Positions 43,510-52,337 of a stretch of DNA of 64,000 nucleotides are shown piece by piece. This DNA is from COE1 sp949066965. Its GTDB lineage: Bacteria > Bacillota > Clostridia > Lachnospirales > Lachnospiraceae. Both the position numbers and the translations under genes were made by a program. The notes beneath the pieces are model-generated. The model ran no database searches. It saw only the letters and a list, made by a program, of their open reading frames with translations, and had not been told where the DNA came from. The first letter of the stretch is position 1. The number at the start of each line of letters is the position of its first letter. The DNA is taken from contig CARTDA010000019.1 in assembly GCA_949066965.1 (NCBI GenBank), positions 3,482 to 67,481 on the forward strand, in the 5' to 3' direction.

Positions 43510-44397
43510 TCATAAATACATTCCTATCTGTGGGTCAAAACATTCATCAAAGCGCAAAACTTCTATCATCCCCTTTCCTGTTTTAACAATAAAACTTCTT
43601 CTCTCGCATATATCTACGATCTTTCCTGGCTCAATATTCTTGTATTGTTCATCACTAACTTCCCTTGCTTCCCAAACCTTATACTCATATCCATTATATT
43701 CAAAGTGTGCTCCAACATATGGTTCTGACAGTGCCCTTACCAAATTGTAAATATTTCTCCCCGACATTCTCCAATCTATTTTTCCGTCAACTTTACCTCG
43801 TTTCCGCCACGTATTTCCCTTTTGCCCTTCAAAATCAACAACCTTCACATTATTAGTACATATATCATGCCATACCTTTTTTAACTGAACCTTTGCAACA
43901 TCCATTATTTTATTATATAAAGTCCTAGCATTGTCCTCATATGATACCAATACCCGTTCCTGCGATATAACCTTTCCTGTATCAGCCATTTCATCTAAAA
44001 CAAAGAAACTTGATGCAGTTTCATCCAATCCCAATACAAGCGTCCATATCAAAGGATGCCGTCCTCTGTTCCATGGAAGTTTTGTTGGATGAAAACCAAT
44101 CACGCCTTTAGGAAACATATTGAGCAAATCACTTTTTAATAACTGCGACCATCCCAAACAAAAGCCTATATCCGGATTTAACTTCCGCAAAAATTGAAAA
44201 CTTTCTTTGTCATTGATATTTTCTACATAAAGACACGGAATATTATTTTTTTTACCAATATCTGATAAATCCATAAAATCAGCATTAAATTTTGATTCTT
44301 TTTTTGTTATAATTCCAACAATATTAGCATTTTCTTGCAATAATGTTCTTAAAAATATTGCGGAGGATTCAACACAGCCAATAAATACTACTTTCAT
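43510..44397 (-). CDS. Formyltransferase-family sugar-modifying enzyme, copy 1
   Basis: About 295 residues of the Fmt/ArnA N-terminal fold: VVFIGCVESSAIFL, FCLGWSQLL, GFHPTKLPWNRGRHPL (the HPxxLPxxRG folate loop), the DTGKVISQE block and a C-terminal OB-like domain. It uses 10-formyl-THF to formylate an amino sugar. The gene has GGAG upstream of the ATG at 44397, while 44412 is less well placed. It lies next to a PIG-L deacetylase and nonulosonate genes. Confidence 0.87.
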   Translation of the reverse strand: MKVVFIGCVESSAIFLRTLLQENANIVGIITKKESKFNADFMDLSDIGKKNNIPCLYVENINDKESFQFLRKLNPDIGFCLGWSQLLKSDLLNMFPKGVIGFHPTKLPWNRGRHPLIWTLVLGLDETASSFFVLDEMADTGKVISQERVLVSYEDNARTLYNKIMDVAKVQLKKVWHDICTNNVKVVDFEGQKGNTWRKRGKVDGKIDWRMSGRNIYNLVRALSEPYVGAHFEYNGYEYKVWEAREVSDEQYKNIEPGKIVDICERRSFIVKTGKGMIEVLRFDECFDPQIGMYL

Positions 44398-44402
44398 TGT
44401 TA

Positions 44403-45569
44403 TTAACTCCATTTAATATCATAAAAATGCTTCTTTATATTAATTCCTGATGCCAAATAACATTTTATTGTACTTAACACTAATTCTGATGTGCTTTTAC
44501 CCTCATATGGATTGACTACATCCTGCAACTCATTATTTCTATACATTACTTGAGCTGTATATATTGCATTTTCTATTTCGCTTACAGAACATCCGCAATC
44601 AATAACGCTTTCACCTCGCATACGTCCCTTTTGCCTATCCCCAATATTAACCGTAGGAATATGAAAAGAAGGCGCTTCTATAATACCACTTGATGAATTC
44701 CCGACAACCATTTCGCAATATTTTAGCATACTTAAATACTTCACCATCCCTAGAGAAGTATACGCAACAGCTCTCCTTTCATTATTGTTAACATATTCAT
44801 CAATCTTTTGATTAATTTCCCTTCCATTCGTATCAGAATTTGCTTTTGTAAATACAAACTGATATTCCTTGAAACTGTCTAATGCCTTCAAAAGATTCTC
44901 AAATTGTTCTTTAGCGGTATTATTTTCAAGCGTTACCGGATGAAATGAAATCATCATAAATGGTCTGTCTAATCTAATGCACAAATTATCTTCTAATTCT
45001 TTTCTGCTCATTAGTTTTTGTGTTTTAATATTTTCAATTCCCAATGCTCCAACACATTTTACCCTCTCAGGATGCTCGCCAAGCTGTATTACTCTATTTC
45101 TGTAAGTTTCTGTTGATGTAAAATGCAATATACTCATTTTAGTTATCGTATGACGAATCGAATCGTCAATAAGTCCTTCTGTTAACTCGCCGCCGTGTAT
45201 ATGCGCTATGGGAATTCTATGTACCATTGCTGCCGTAGCTGCCGCAAGTGCCTCGTACCTGTCACCTAATATCACCACAATATCCGGTTTTATCCTCGTA
45301 AAAATATCTGCAAAACCAATCATTCCCAATCCTATTGACTTTGCAATGCCATTTGGTGTATCAGAACTTAACAGCATTTCATTACGCTCAGTTATCTCAA
45401 ATCCATCCTCCTCTATCTCTCGATAAGTAAGTCCAAATTCAGGGGATAAATGCATCCCTGTCACTACAAGCTGCAATTCAACACCACTGTCATCGCTTAT
45501 TTTTTTTATTAACGGTTTCAATAAGCCATACTCTGCCCGTGTTCCTGTTATGACACATATTTTTTTCAT
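44403..45569 (-). CDS. legG: Hydrolysing UDP/GDP-sugar 2-epimerase (NeuC/LegG family)
   Basis: About 388 residues: ICVITGTRAEYGLLKPLI, VTGMHLSPEFGLT, VILGDRYEALAAA, AHIHGGELTEGLIDDSIRH and VGNSSSGIIEAPSF. These are the hallmarks of the hydrolysing 2-epimerases that turn NDP-HexNAc (or diacetylbacillosamine) into free ManNAc-type sugars. The LegB/PtmE context favours GDP-linked diacetylbacillosamine (LegG). The ATG at 45569 follows GGGAGAT. It overlaps the legI gene's stop region. Confidence 0.88.
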   Translation of the reverse strand: MKKICVITGTRAEYGLLKPLIKKISDDSGVELQLVVTGMHLSPEFGLTYREIEEDGFEITERNEMLLSSDTPNGIAKSIGLGMIGFADIFTRIKPDIVVILGDRYEALAAATAAMVHRIPIAHIHGGELTEGLIDDSIRHTITKMSILHFTSTETYRNRVIQLGEHPERVKCVGALGIENIKTQKLMSRKELEDNLCIRLDRPFMMISFHPVTLENNTAKEQFENLLKALDSFKEYQFVFTKANSDTNGREINQKIDEYVNNNERRAVAYTSLGMVKYLSMLKYCEMVVGNSSSGIIEAPSFHIPTVNIGDRQKGRMRGESVIDCGCSVSEIENAIYTAQVMYRNNELQDVVNPYEGKSTSELVLSTIKCYLASGINIKKHFYDIKWS

Positions 45570-45585
45570 GATAATCTCCCTGCTG

Positions 45586-46584
45586 TCAATCAATCATCTC
45601 ATCTGCCGTATAATCTCTGCCTGCAATTGTTCCAATTATTTCATCCCACTTCATCGGGCTTATTCCATTTCCAGGACGTTTTGTTGTCAGGTTTTCTTCT
45701 GTAAACTGCTCTCCCTTTCGAATATCTGTAGCTGCCACAATACTTTTTCTGACAACAACTATATTTTCGATCTCTGATTCAGACATTTGTTTTTTGCCAT
45801 TTCCCAAAGCAATTTCTGTCTTTCTTATTCCCTCTACCATCTGCTTGAGCTCATGCGGTTCAATGCTTGCCTTATGATCGGGTCCTTCCATGTTTTTATC
45901 CAGTGTAAAATGCTTTTCTATCACGGTCGCCCCAAGTGCTGTTGCCGCAATAGGTATTTCAATTCCCTGTGTATGGTCAGAGTATCCAACTGGAAGATTG
46001 AATCTTTCATGCATTTTTACCATTGCAAGCAAATTAACATCCTGCATGGGCGTTGGATACTGTGTATTGCAGTGAAGCAGTGTAATATTCCCTGTCCCAT
46101 TATTCTTAAGTATATCAACTGCTGTTTTCACTTCTTCCATACTGCTCATTCCGGTTGAAAGTATAACTCTTTTCTGCTGCCTTGCAACTTCTCTTAAATA
46201 CGGCAGATTTATTATCTCACCTGATGGTATCTTAAAAATCTGCATTCCTAACCCGGACAAAAATTTGATACTTTCTATATCAAACGGAGATGACAGAAAC
46301 ACAATGTTTCTGTTATCACAGTATTCCATTAATTCCTTGTGCATCTGTTGTGTCAATTCCAGTTTCTTTAACATTTCAAACTGTGATTCCGTCCTGTCAG
46401 TTGTTTCAAGCTGATATTTCGCTTTCTTCGCATTTTTACACACAAGTTTCTCTGCCTTAAAAGTCTGAAACTTGACTGCGTCTGCACCTGCCTTAGCTGC
46501 CGTATCTATCAGCTGTTTTGCAATTCTGATGTCACCGTTATGGTTTACACCCGCCTCTGCTATTACAAATACCTTACTATTCAT
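45586..46584 (-). CDS. legI: Nonulosonic acid synthase (LegI/NeuB family)
   Basis: The 332-residue protein starts VFVIAEAGVNHNGDIRIA and has KFQTFKAEKLV, IFKIPSGEIINLPYLR, LSTGMSSMEE, YSDHTQGIEIP and EKHFTLDKNMEGPDH; the SAF (antifreeze-like) domain covers about 275-332 (ATDIRKGEQFTEENL). It condenses a six-carbon N-acetyl sugar with phosphoenolpyruvate. Exact product (Neu5Ac, legionaminic or related) cannot be decided from sequence; the neighbours favour legionaminic-type. It overlaps the second formyltransferase by a few bases. Confidence 0.9.
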   Translation of the reverse strand: MNSKVFVIAEAGVNHNGDIRIAKQLIDTAAKAGADAVKFQTFKAEKLVCKNAKKAKYQLETTDRTESQFEMLKKLELTQQMHKELMEYCDNRNIVFLSSPFDIESIKFLSGLGMQIFKIPSGEIINLPYLREVARQQKRVILSTGMSSMEEVKTAVDILKNNGTGNITLLHCNTQYPTPMQDVNLLAMVKMHERFNLPVGYSDHTQGIEIPIAATALGATVIEKHFTLDKNMEGPDHKASIEPHELKQMVEGIRKTEIALGNGKKQMSESEIENIVVVRKSIVAATDIRKGEQFTEENLTTKRPGNGISPMKWDEIIGTIAGRDYTADEMID

Positions 46585-47470
46585 GATTTATCAAGCGATC
46601 CCCCACTCTTACGTTCCCCGAATATGTATACTCCGTTATTTCCAGCATCGTGTCGCCTGTTTTTACCAGAAAACCGTCTGCTGTCTTTCCAATAATCTGT
46701 CCGGGAATATTTTTATAGGGATGCGCACCCTTAACCATTCTGGATTTATTTATGGATATTTTTATTCCGTTAATCCATGATACTGCCTGAGGTCCTGGAG
46801 TGCATAATGCCCTGATAAAGTTAAATATATCCCTGCTGCCCTGATTCCAGTCAAGAATTTCATCACCTTCCCTGCGCATTCCGCAGTACATACCTATTGG
46901 GTCAATATCTGCCTGTTTTACAGTATTTACTTCATTGCTCTGAATCATTTTTACCGCTCTGTAAAGGACATCTGCACATCCATCATAGGCTCTTTCAAGC
47001 AGTGTCGCATAATCATCCTGATCTGTAATCGGATATGTTTCCTGTAAAATAATATCTCCTGTATCTATCCCACTATCTATATAATGTACTGTAATACCAA
47101 ATTCTCGTTCATCGTTTATCAATGCCCAGTTCAGTATATTTCTCCCCCTGTAAAAAGGAAGCTTTCCAGCATGACAGTTTATTGTTTTATATCGAGGAAG
47201 ATTCATTATTTCTTCCCTGAATATCTGGTTGAATGACATTGAAACAAATAAATCTGCATTATATTTTCTTACATTTCCTATGAACTCCGCAGAATTAATA
47301 TTGCTGCTTATTTCAATGGGAATATTATATGAATCTGCCAAATGAAATAAAAATTCATCTTTCCTGTCATATCTCACTGTCATAAAAACAATTTCCATTG
47401 TTTTGTCATTTACAATCTTATCGAAAGCTTTATGTGCCCACGGTCCATCCGCAAAATACCCTATTCTCAT
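46577..47470 (-). CDS. Formyltransferase-family sugar-modifying enzyme, copy 2
   Basis: The 297-residue protein has ADLFVSMSFNQIFREEIM, TINCHAGKLPFYRGRNILNW (folate loop), YIDSGIDTGDIILQE and a C-terminal domain with IPGQIIGKTADGFLVKTG. It is distinct from copy 1, with its own C-terminal domain. Two formyltransferases in one locus suggest formylation of two positions or two sugars. The start overlaps the stop of the legH-like gene as ATGA, so changes in that gene's frame (G10 tract) may alter its translation. Confidence 0.85.
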   Translation of the reverse strand: MRIGYFADGPWAHKAFDKIVNDKTMEIVFMTVRYDRKDEFLFHLADSYNIPIEISSNINSAEFIGNVRKYNADLFVSMSFNQIFREEIMNLPRYKTINCHAGKLPFYRGRNILNWALINDEREFGITVHYIDSGIDTGDIILQETYPITDQDDYATLLERAYDGCADVLYRAVKMIQSNEVNTVKQADIDPIGMYCGMRREGDEILDWNQGSRDIFNFIRALCTPGPQAVSWINGIKISINKSRMVKGAHPYKNIPGQIIGKTADGFLVKTGDTMLEITEYTYSGNVRVGDRLINHE

Positions 47471-48147
47471 ACGGCACGTTTTCCGAAAAGGGTTAAGGTT
47501 GTATTATACCCCCCCCCCGCATTTTGCATTCTGTTGCTATTTATCATTTTGTATGCCTCCACATCTCTATTTATTGTCACTCCTGCTCCTATAATGCAGC
47601 CAATTCCTATCGTCCTTTCCTGAATCACTGTCGCGTTTGCCCCTATTAAAGTCCGACTTCCGACAGACACACCACCGCACAGTACACTACCAACTGCTAT
47701 GTGTGAAAATTCCCCAATTACACAGTCATGTTCGACAACCGCTCCCGTATTGATAATACACATGCTGCCAATCCTTGCGTTTGCATTGATAATCACATTC
47801 TTTCCAATAAATATGCCGTCTCCAAGTACTGCATTTTTTGAGACAACTGCTGTGCTGTCAATAATATTCGGTACTGTATAACCGATGTTTTTTAGCTGGT
47901 TATACAGGCGGTTCCTAGTATCACCATGCCCCATAAATCCTATTGTAATAAAGGCGTTTCTAATCCCCTCATCATAATACCTTTTAATCGCTTCATCAGT
48001 ATCCAAAACCGGATAATCCCTATAATACTTTCCCTGCATTTCTTCTGTGTCAAGAAATCCTACAATATTATATTTACAACCTTGTTCAATAGTGTCGACA
48101 ACACTATGTGCATGACCGCCTGCTCCAAGTAAAATAATGTTTTCCAT
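47467..48147 (-). CDS. PglD/NeuD-type sugar acetyltransferase (LegH-like) with G10 tract
   Basis: The N-terminal PglD-type Rossmann part (NIILLGAGGHAHSVVDTI; IVGFLDTEEM) is followed by left-handed beta-helix hexapeptides (VLGDGIFIGKNVIINANARIG; HDCVIGEFSHIAVGS; LIGANATVIQ). It should transfer an acetyl group to the 4-amino group of a sugar (LegH role) or O-acetylate a nonulosonate (NeuD role). Near the 3' end AAT GCG is followed by a G10 run coding Gly211-213. With 11 G the frame would stop after NAGGGV; with 9 G after NAGGGIIQP. Normal stop overlaps the next start. Confidence 0.87.
   Translation of the reverse strand: MENIILLGAGGHAHSVVDTIEQGCKYNIVGFLDTEEMQGKYYRDYPVLDTDEAIKRYYDEGIRNAFITIGFMGHGDTRNRLYNQLKNIGYTVPNIIDSTAVVSKNAVLGDGIFIGKNVIINANARIGSMCIINTGAVVEHDCVIGEFSHIAVGSVLCGGVSVGSRTLIGANATVIQERTIGIGCIIGAGVTINRDVEAYKMINSNRMQNAGGGYNTTLTLFGKRAV
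47509..47518. repeat. G10 homopolymer in the legH-like gene
   Basis: Ten C on plus, ten G on the coding strand, about 40 bases before the stop codon of the acetyltransferase gene. Length changes would alter the last 13 residues and the coupling to the downstream formyltransferase gene. Homopolymeric G tracts of this length are known phase-variation switches in other glycan loci. Confidence 0.7.
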
Positions 48148-48152
48148 TATGA

Positions 48153-49190
48153 TCAGCCCCCTAGTCTTGCCTTCATTTTTTCAAGTTCATTAATCTGCCC
48201 CATATCAAGCCAAGAATCCTCACTAACCGGATAAACACCTATTTTTTTTCCTTCCTCCATGTATTTTTGAATAACTGACGGAAAATCTACAGGTTTATTT
48301 TGCTCCATGCGCTCTATTACTTCAGGTTCTACAAAATAGCATCCTGTATTTACCAAAAATGTCATATTAGGTTTCTCTTGTATCGACTTGAGTGCTCCAC
48401 CATCTTCAACATTTACAACACCATATGGAATCTCAAAATTTTTTAATGAACATACCATTGTAATCAGATTTTTTGATTCTTCATGCAATTTGTATGCTTT
48501 CGACAAATCTTCATCTATCAAAATATCACAATTTGTCAAAATAAATGTATCCTTTATTTTTCCCTGTAAAAGGCTCAAACCGCCTCCTGTACCAAGTGTC
48601 TTTTGCTCTGCTACAAATTCAAGCTGGTATTCCTTATCTATGTCATTAAAATATGCTTTAATCATGTTCCTTTTATAGTTCACTATCATATAAAAATGAT
48701 TACATCCATACAAGCAAAAACGGTTTATAATATGTTCAACTATCGGATAATCACCAATAGGTATCAATGGTTTGGGCAAAATATTCGTATATGGTGAAAG
48801 CCTTGCCCCAAATCCACCTGCCATAATAACAACCGGGATTTTTTTTTTAAACATTCCATGTTCCTGTACTGAATCATTTATAAAAACAACTTTTTTAATT
48901 ACATGATTTTTATCCACAATTGGAATAGCATCAATTCCATACTCTTTCATAGTTCGTATTGCCAGGGCTTCTTGTTCTTCGCAAAGAAACTTTGGGTGAT
49001 AATTCGCTACATACTTAACTGAACGCTGCAAATCCCCTTTTTTCAGTATCCACCGGCGAATATCACCATCTGTAACAGTTGCAAGTAATTTATGATTTTG
49101 ATGTACAAAAAGTATCTTTCTTGCATTTTGATCAAGCAAATTTATGGCATCTAATACGGACTTGTCTTCTTCTATATAAATGTCGTTCAT
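48153..49190 (-). CDS. ptmE: CBS-pair plus nucleotidyltransferase, GlcN-1-P guanylyltransferase-like (PtmE)
   Basis: The 345-residue protein has two CBS repeats at 1-110 (ILFVHQNHKLLATVTDGDIRRWI; IPIVDKNHVIKKVVFINDS), followed by a sugar-phosphate nucleotidyltransferase (VVIMAGGFGARLSPYTNILPKPLIPIG; LTNCDILIDED). PtmE of Campylobacter has this layout and makes GDP-GlcN in the legionaminic route. An A10 tract (48839-48848) joins the two domains. It precedes legB, the GDP-GlcNAc 4,6-dehydratase. AGAGGGATAT stands before the ATG. Confidence 0.9.
   Translation of the reverse strand: MNDIYIEEDKSVLDAINLLDQNARKILFVHQNHKLLATVTDGDIRRWILKKGDLQRSVKYVANYHPKFLCEEQEALAIRTMKEYGIDAIPIVDKNHVIKKVVFINDSVQEHGMFKKKIPVVIMAGGFGARLSPYTNILPKPLIPIGDYPIVEHIINRFCLYGCNHFYMIVNYKRNMIKAYFNDIDKEYQLEFVAEQKTLGTGGGLSLLQGKIKDTFILTNCDILIDEDLSKAYKLHEESKNLITMVCSLKNFEIPYGVVNVEDGGALKSIQEKPNMTFLVNTGCYFVEPEVIERMEQNKPVDFPSVIQKYMEEGKKIGVYPVSEDSWLDMGQINELEKMKARLGG
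48839..48848. repeat. A10 tract between the CBS pair and the catalytic domain of ptmE
   Basis: Ten A on the coding strand (MFKKKIPVV, residues 113-121). One-base slippage would cut off the catalytic domain after the CBS pair. Confidence 0.6.
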
Positions 49191-49208
49191 ATATCCCTCT
49201 GTAAAAAT

Positions 49209-50186
49209 TTACAAATTATATATATCTGTTTTATACTTATCCAGATTATTTTTCAAAAATTCAATTGTGTTTCTTAATCCTTCTTCTAATGAAAACTGCG
49301 GCTTCCAGTTTGTTAAACGCAGTATCTTCTCATTACATCCTAGCAACCTATTCACTTCACTTTTTTCAGGTCTAAGACGTTCTTCATCACATATAATTTC
49401 TGCCATAGGATTAATCTGCTGAATAAGTTCTTCCGCAACTTGGCCAATAGAAATTTCACTCTGAGTTGCAATATTGATTTCTTCTCCAATTGTCCTTTCA
49501 GATTCATAAATTGATATAAATCCATTGACTGTATCTTTTACATAATTGAAATCTCTCGTAGGACTTAACGAACCCAGCTTTATTTGAGACTTTCCTGCCA
49601 ATAACTGCGTAATAATGGTAGGAATAACTGCCCTTGCAGACTGCCTTGGACCATATGTGTTAAATGGCCTTACAATAGTCACTGGCAATCCAAATGACCG
49701 ATAAAAGCTCTCAGCAAGTCTATCAGCACCTATTTTGGTAGCCGAATAAGGTGACTGTCCCTGAAATGGATGTTTTTCATCTATTGGAACATATCGTGCT
49801 GTCCCATACACTTCTGATGTAGAAGTCACAATTACCCTTTCTATTGCTAGTTTTCTTGCTGCCTGCAGGACATTAAGTGTTCCCCTTATATTCGTCTCAA
49901 CATAAGTATCCGGTGAATAATAGCTAAAAGGTATTGCTATCAAAGCAGCAAGATGAAACACGGCATCGACATGTTTTGATGCCTCTTCTACCCCATTTGA
50001 ATCACGTATATCTCCTTGAAAAATTTCTACATTTTCCATAATATTTTGAGGCAATGTATCAAGCCATCCCCAGTTATTGAAAGAGTTGTAATACACAAAC
50101 GCTTTGACATCGTAACCTCTTTTTACCAATTCTTCTGTCAAATGGCTGCCAATAAATCCATCAGATCCTGTCACTAATATTTTCAT
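49209..50186 (-). CDS. legB: GDP-GlcNAc 4,6-dehydratase (LegB family), extended SDR
   Basis: About 325 residues of extended SDR fold: KILVTGSDGFIGSHLTEEL, FHLAALIAIPFSYYSP, STSEVYGTARYVPI, catalytic YSATK and RPFNTYGPRQSARAVIPTII. The pattern with NWGWLDTLP and SPTRDFNYVKDTV matches the LegB group, which starts legionaminic acid synthesis from GDP-GlcNAc. An in-frame start at 50201 lacks a good site; the ATG at 50186 is preferred. Together with PtmE it points to the GDP-linked route of Campylobacter. Confidence 0.9.
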   Translation of the reverse strand: MKILVTGSDGFIGSHLTEELVKRGYDVKAFVYYNSFNNWGWLDTLPQNIMENVEIFQGDIRDSNGVEEASKHVDAVFHLAALIAIPFSYYSPDTYVETNIRGTLNVLQAARKLAIERVIVTSTSEVYGTARYVPIDEKHPFQGQSPYSATKIGADRLAESFYRSFGLPVTIVRPFNTYGPRQSARAVIPTIITQLLAGKSQIKLGSLSPTRDFNYVKDTVNGFISIYESERTIGEEINIATQSEISIGQVAEELIQQINPMAEIICDEERLRPEKSEVNRLLGCNEKILRLTNWKPQFSLEEGLRNTIEFLKNNLDKYKTDIYNL

Positions 50187-50213
50187 CACTATGTGCCCCA
50201 TTTATTTATAAGC

Positions 50214-51608
50214 TTAAACATCCACATTCTGTATCATCACCGGCTTGCCCGTCTGCTGGTACAGCTGCACCACTGAGCTGCCGTCCCCATAATATGCATC
50301 ACTGAGCACCACTGCCCTGTCCACGTCTGCCGTGTCGTCGTAGATTCCCCAGCCCTCCGCAATGTACTGCTCCTTTATCGCCGTGTATTTCCGTAAAATG
50401 TCCGGACGCATGGACTGCATCGTGCTTTCAATCAGCGGGTGTGGGCGCCACAGCAGAACGGTTTCATCCTGGTTTTCCTTAAAGACCTTCAGCACGTCCG
50501 CTATCTTGTCCACCCATTTTTCATTGTGTGTGAGCAGCGCCGCAATGCCGGTATTGTACATGATGATTTTCTTCCTGCTCCCATCCGGCTTTTGAATCAC
50601 TTTCTGCCACTCCTTCGGGATGTCGAATTCCTCCCTTTGGGTGGAAAGTACCCTGTCATACTTCGGTGAACCAAGCCCCAGAAACTTCTGTTCCAGATAT
50701 GTCCTGTCCAGGTGTCTTCCCTGTAATCCATGCGCTTTTGCTGCCTTGAGGTATTCATTGACATAAATCTGTTTCATGTCCTCCGACTGCACAATCACCT
50801 TGTCCGCATTGATAATGCCAGGCATAAAGCAGAAATGCCTGATTTTCTCCACCATCTGCTCATTATTCGGGTCTACTTCATCCAGGACAAAATATGGGAT
50901 GTAGACCAGTGTGTCCGTGTACTGTTTCAGATTCCCGGAAAAAAAATGGGGGTGCACGCTTGTGACCAGGTTCCAATTATCATATGCATTATGTATGTAA
51001 ATGACATCCGGTTGATGCGCCGCAAAATCAAACGCATCATACCTCGTAACAGGCACATAATCCGGATACTGGTCAGCCTCATAATGCATTTCGCGAAAGC
51101 TTCCATCCGGATTCTTATCATAATATGGTATCGGAATTACATATGCGTCACAATTTTCGTCCTCCCAGGCTGCCTGCCATACACTTTCCAGGGAATCCCA
51201 CATCGCCGCCTTGTACGGTAAAAACACAACTTCCTTCTTGTCTGGCGGCATATCATAAGTAATGGCATTTTGCAGCTGGATAAGCTGTTTCCTGATTTTC
51301 TTGGACAGCTTTTTGCACTGGCTTTCATCTTGAATATTCGTACTCAGCCGATAAATATGCTCACAATAATCTTCCAGAATCCTGACCATAGGCACGTAGT
51401 CCATATCAAGTGTTTCCAGATAGCTGCCAAGGTCAACTGCGGCTTCCTGACATTTGATAAATTCGTCTTCCATTTCAAAAAGGACAGTCGAAGATGCTGC
51501 CCTGCCAATGGAATCATTTACTTTTGTCAGCATGGACACTGTCTGCAACAGGTCTTTTTTCTTGTACCGCTTCAAGCCCTTCACCTTCCTGGCAATTATT
51601 CTGTTCAC
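50214..51608 (-). CDS. CDP-glycerol glycerophosphotransferase-like GT-B protein
   Basis: The 464-residue protein has an N-terminal helical region and a GT-B-like core: VVFLPYKAAMWDSLESVW, DVIYIHNAYDNWNLVTSVHP, YIPYFVLDEV, IIMYNTGIAALLTHNEKW, VLLWRPHPLIEST and DAYYGDGSSVVQLYQQTGKP. The last block matches the CDP-glycerol/polyol-phosphate transferase signature. It probably adds polyol-phosphates or sugars to a teichoic-acid-like or flagellar glycan. The start is a GTG with no clear ribosome site; a TTG at 51575 after AAGGTG is an alternative. Confidence 0.75.
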   Translation of the reverse strand: MNRIIARKVKGLKRYKKKDLLQTVSMLTKVNDSIGRAASSTVLFEMEDEFIKCQEAAVDLGSYLETLDMDYVPMVRILEDYCEHIYRLSTNIQDESQCKKLSKKIRKQLIQLQNAITYDMPPDKKEVVFLPYKAAMWDSLESVWQAAWEDENCDAYVIPIPYYDKNPDGSFREMHYEADQYPDYVPVTRYDAFDFAAHQPDVIYIHNAYDNWNLVTSVHPHFFSGNLKQYTDTLVYIPYFVLDEVDPNNEQMVEKIRHFCFMPGIINADKVIVQSEDMKQIYVNEYLKAAKAHGLQGRHLDRTYLEQKFLGLGSPKYDRVLSTQREEFDIPKEWQKVIQKPDGSRKKIIMYNTGIAALLTHNEKWVDKIADVLKVFKENQDETVLLWRPHPLIESTMQSMRPDILRKYTAIKEQYIAEGWGIYDDTADVDRAVVLSDAYYGDGSSVVQLYQQTGKPVMIQNVDV

Positions 51609-51625
51609 ACATTTTTGCTATAACT

Positions 51626-51654
51626 AGTCTACAACAATCGCCATCATTTTGCAA
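51626..51654 (-). promoter_or_regulatory. Candidate promoter of the legB cluster
   Basis: Minus-strand TTGCAA (51654-51649), 17-base spacer, TAGACT (51631-51626), about 20 bases before the GTG start. Repeated TTTCAGT motifs lie just upstream at about 51660-51690. Confidence 0.35.
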
Positions 51655-51718
51655 TATATTTTTCAGTTTTCAGTCTTTTTCAGTCTTTCCAATTCCTGTC
51701 ATGGATTTTACATCTTAT

Positions 51719-52288
51719 TCAGTCATGCCTGTGGAGCAGGACATTCCGGGTAAATTCTGCCATATTCGCACAGATATGGTCAGGCGCCACATCTTCTTCC
51801 AGCCGTTTCATCCCATACCCGGATTCCAGGAGCACCGTGGTAAGTCCGGCATTTTGTCCAAGCTGTATGTCGCTTGCCCTGTCGCCAACCATGTATGAAT
51901 TTTCAATATCCGCCGTGTCAATGCCAAAATCCCTGCATGCCTGCCATACCATTCCGGCTGACGGCTTCCTGCACTGGCATTGGCAGGTATACTTGCCGAC
52001 AATGCCTTTTTCATGATGCGGACAGTAATAAACCGCGTCAACACCGGTTTCCCGCATCAGGTACCGGTTCATTTCCTGCAGCTGCTCTTCCGTAAAATAA
52101 CCTCTTGCCACACCGCTCTGGTTTGTCACCACAATTGCAAGATAACCTTTTTCGTGAATTGTACGGACACATTCCTTCGCATACGGAAATATTTCAAGCT
52201 CGTCCACGCTGCACACATAGCTTTTCTCAACAGACAGTACCCCGTCCCTGTCAAGAAATACAACCGGTTTAGATCTCCCACACTCCAT
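51719..52288 (-). CDS. HAD-superfamily bisphosphatase (GmhB-like)
   Basis: The 189-residue protein has VVFLDRDGVLSVEKSYV (nucleophile Asp), VVTNQSGVARGYFTEEQL and MVGDRASDIQLGQNAGL, the three HAD motifs. CPHHEKGIVGKYTCQCQCRKP is the zinc loop of GmhB-like enzymes, which remove the C7 phosphate of heptose-1,7-bisphosphate. In a Gram-positive glycan locus the product may be a heptose-1-phosphate precursor or the enzyme may be a related sugar phosphatase. It is followed by the DUF1624-like membrane gene upstream. Confidence 0.87.
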   Translation of the reverse strand: MECGRSKPVVFLDRDGVLSVEKSYVCSVDELEIFPYAKECVRTIHEKGYLAIVVTNQSGVARGYFTEEQLQEMNRYLMRETGVDAVYYCPHHEKGIVGKYTCQCQCRKPSAGMVWQACRDFGIDTADIENSYMVGDRASDIQLGQNAGLTTVLLESGYGMKRLEEDVAPDHICANMAEFTRNVLLHRHD

Positions 52289-52337
52289 CCATTCACCTGC
52301 GCCTTTCCCATTGCTTCAAATCCAGTCAGTTATTTTC

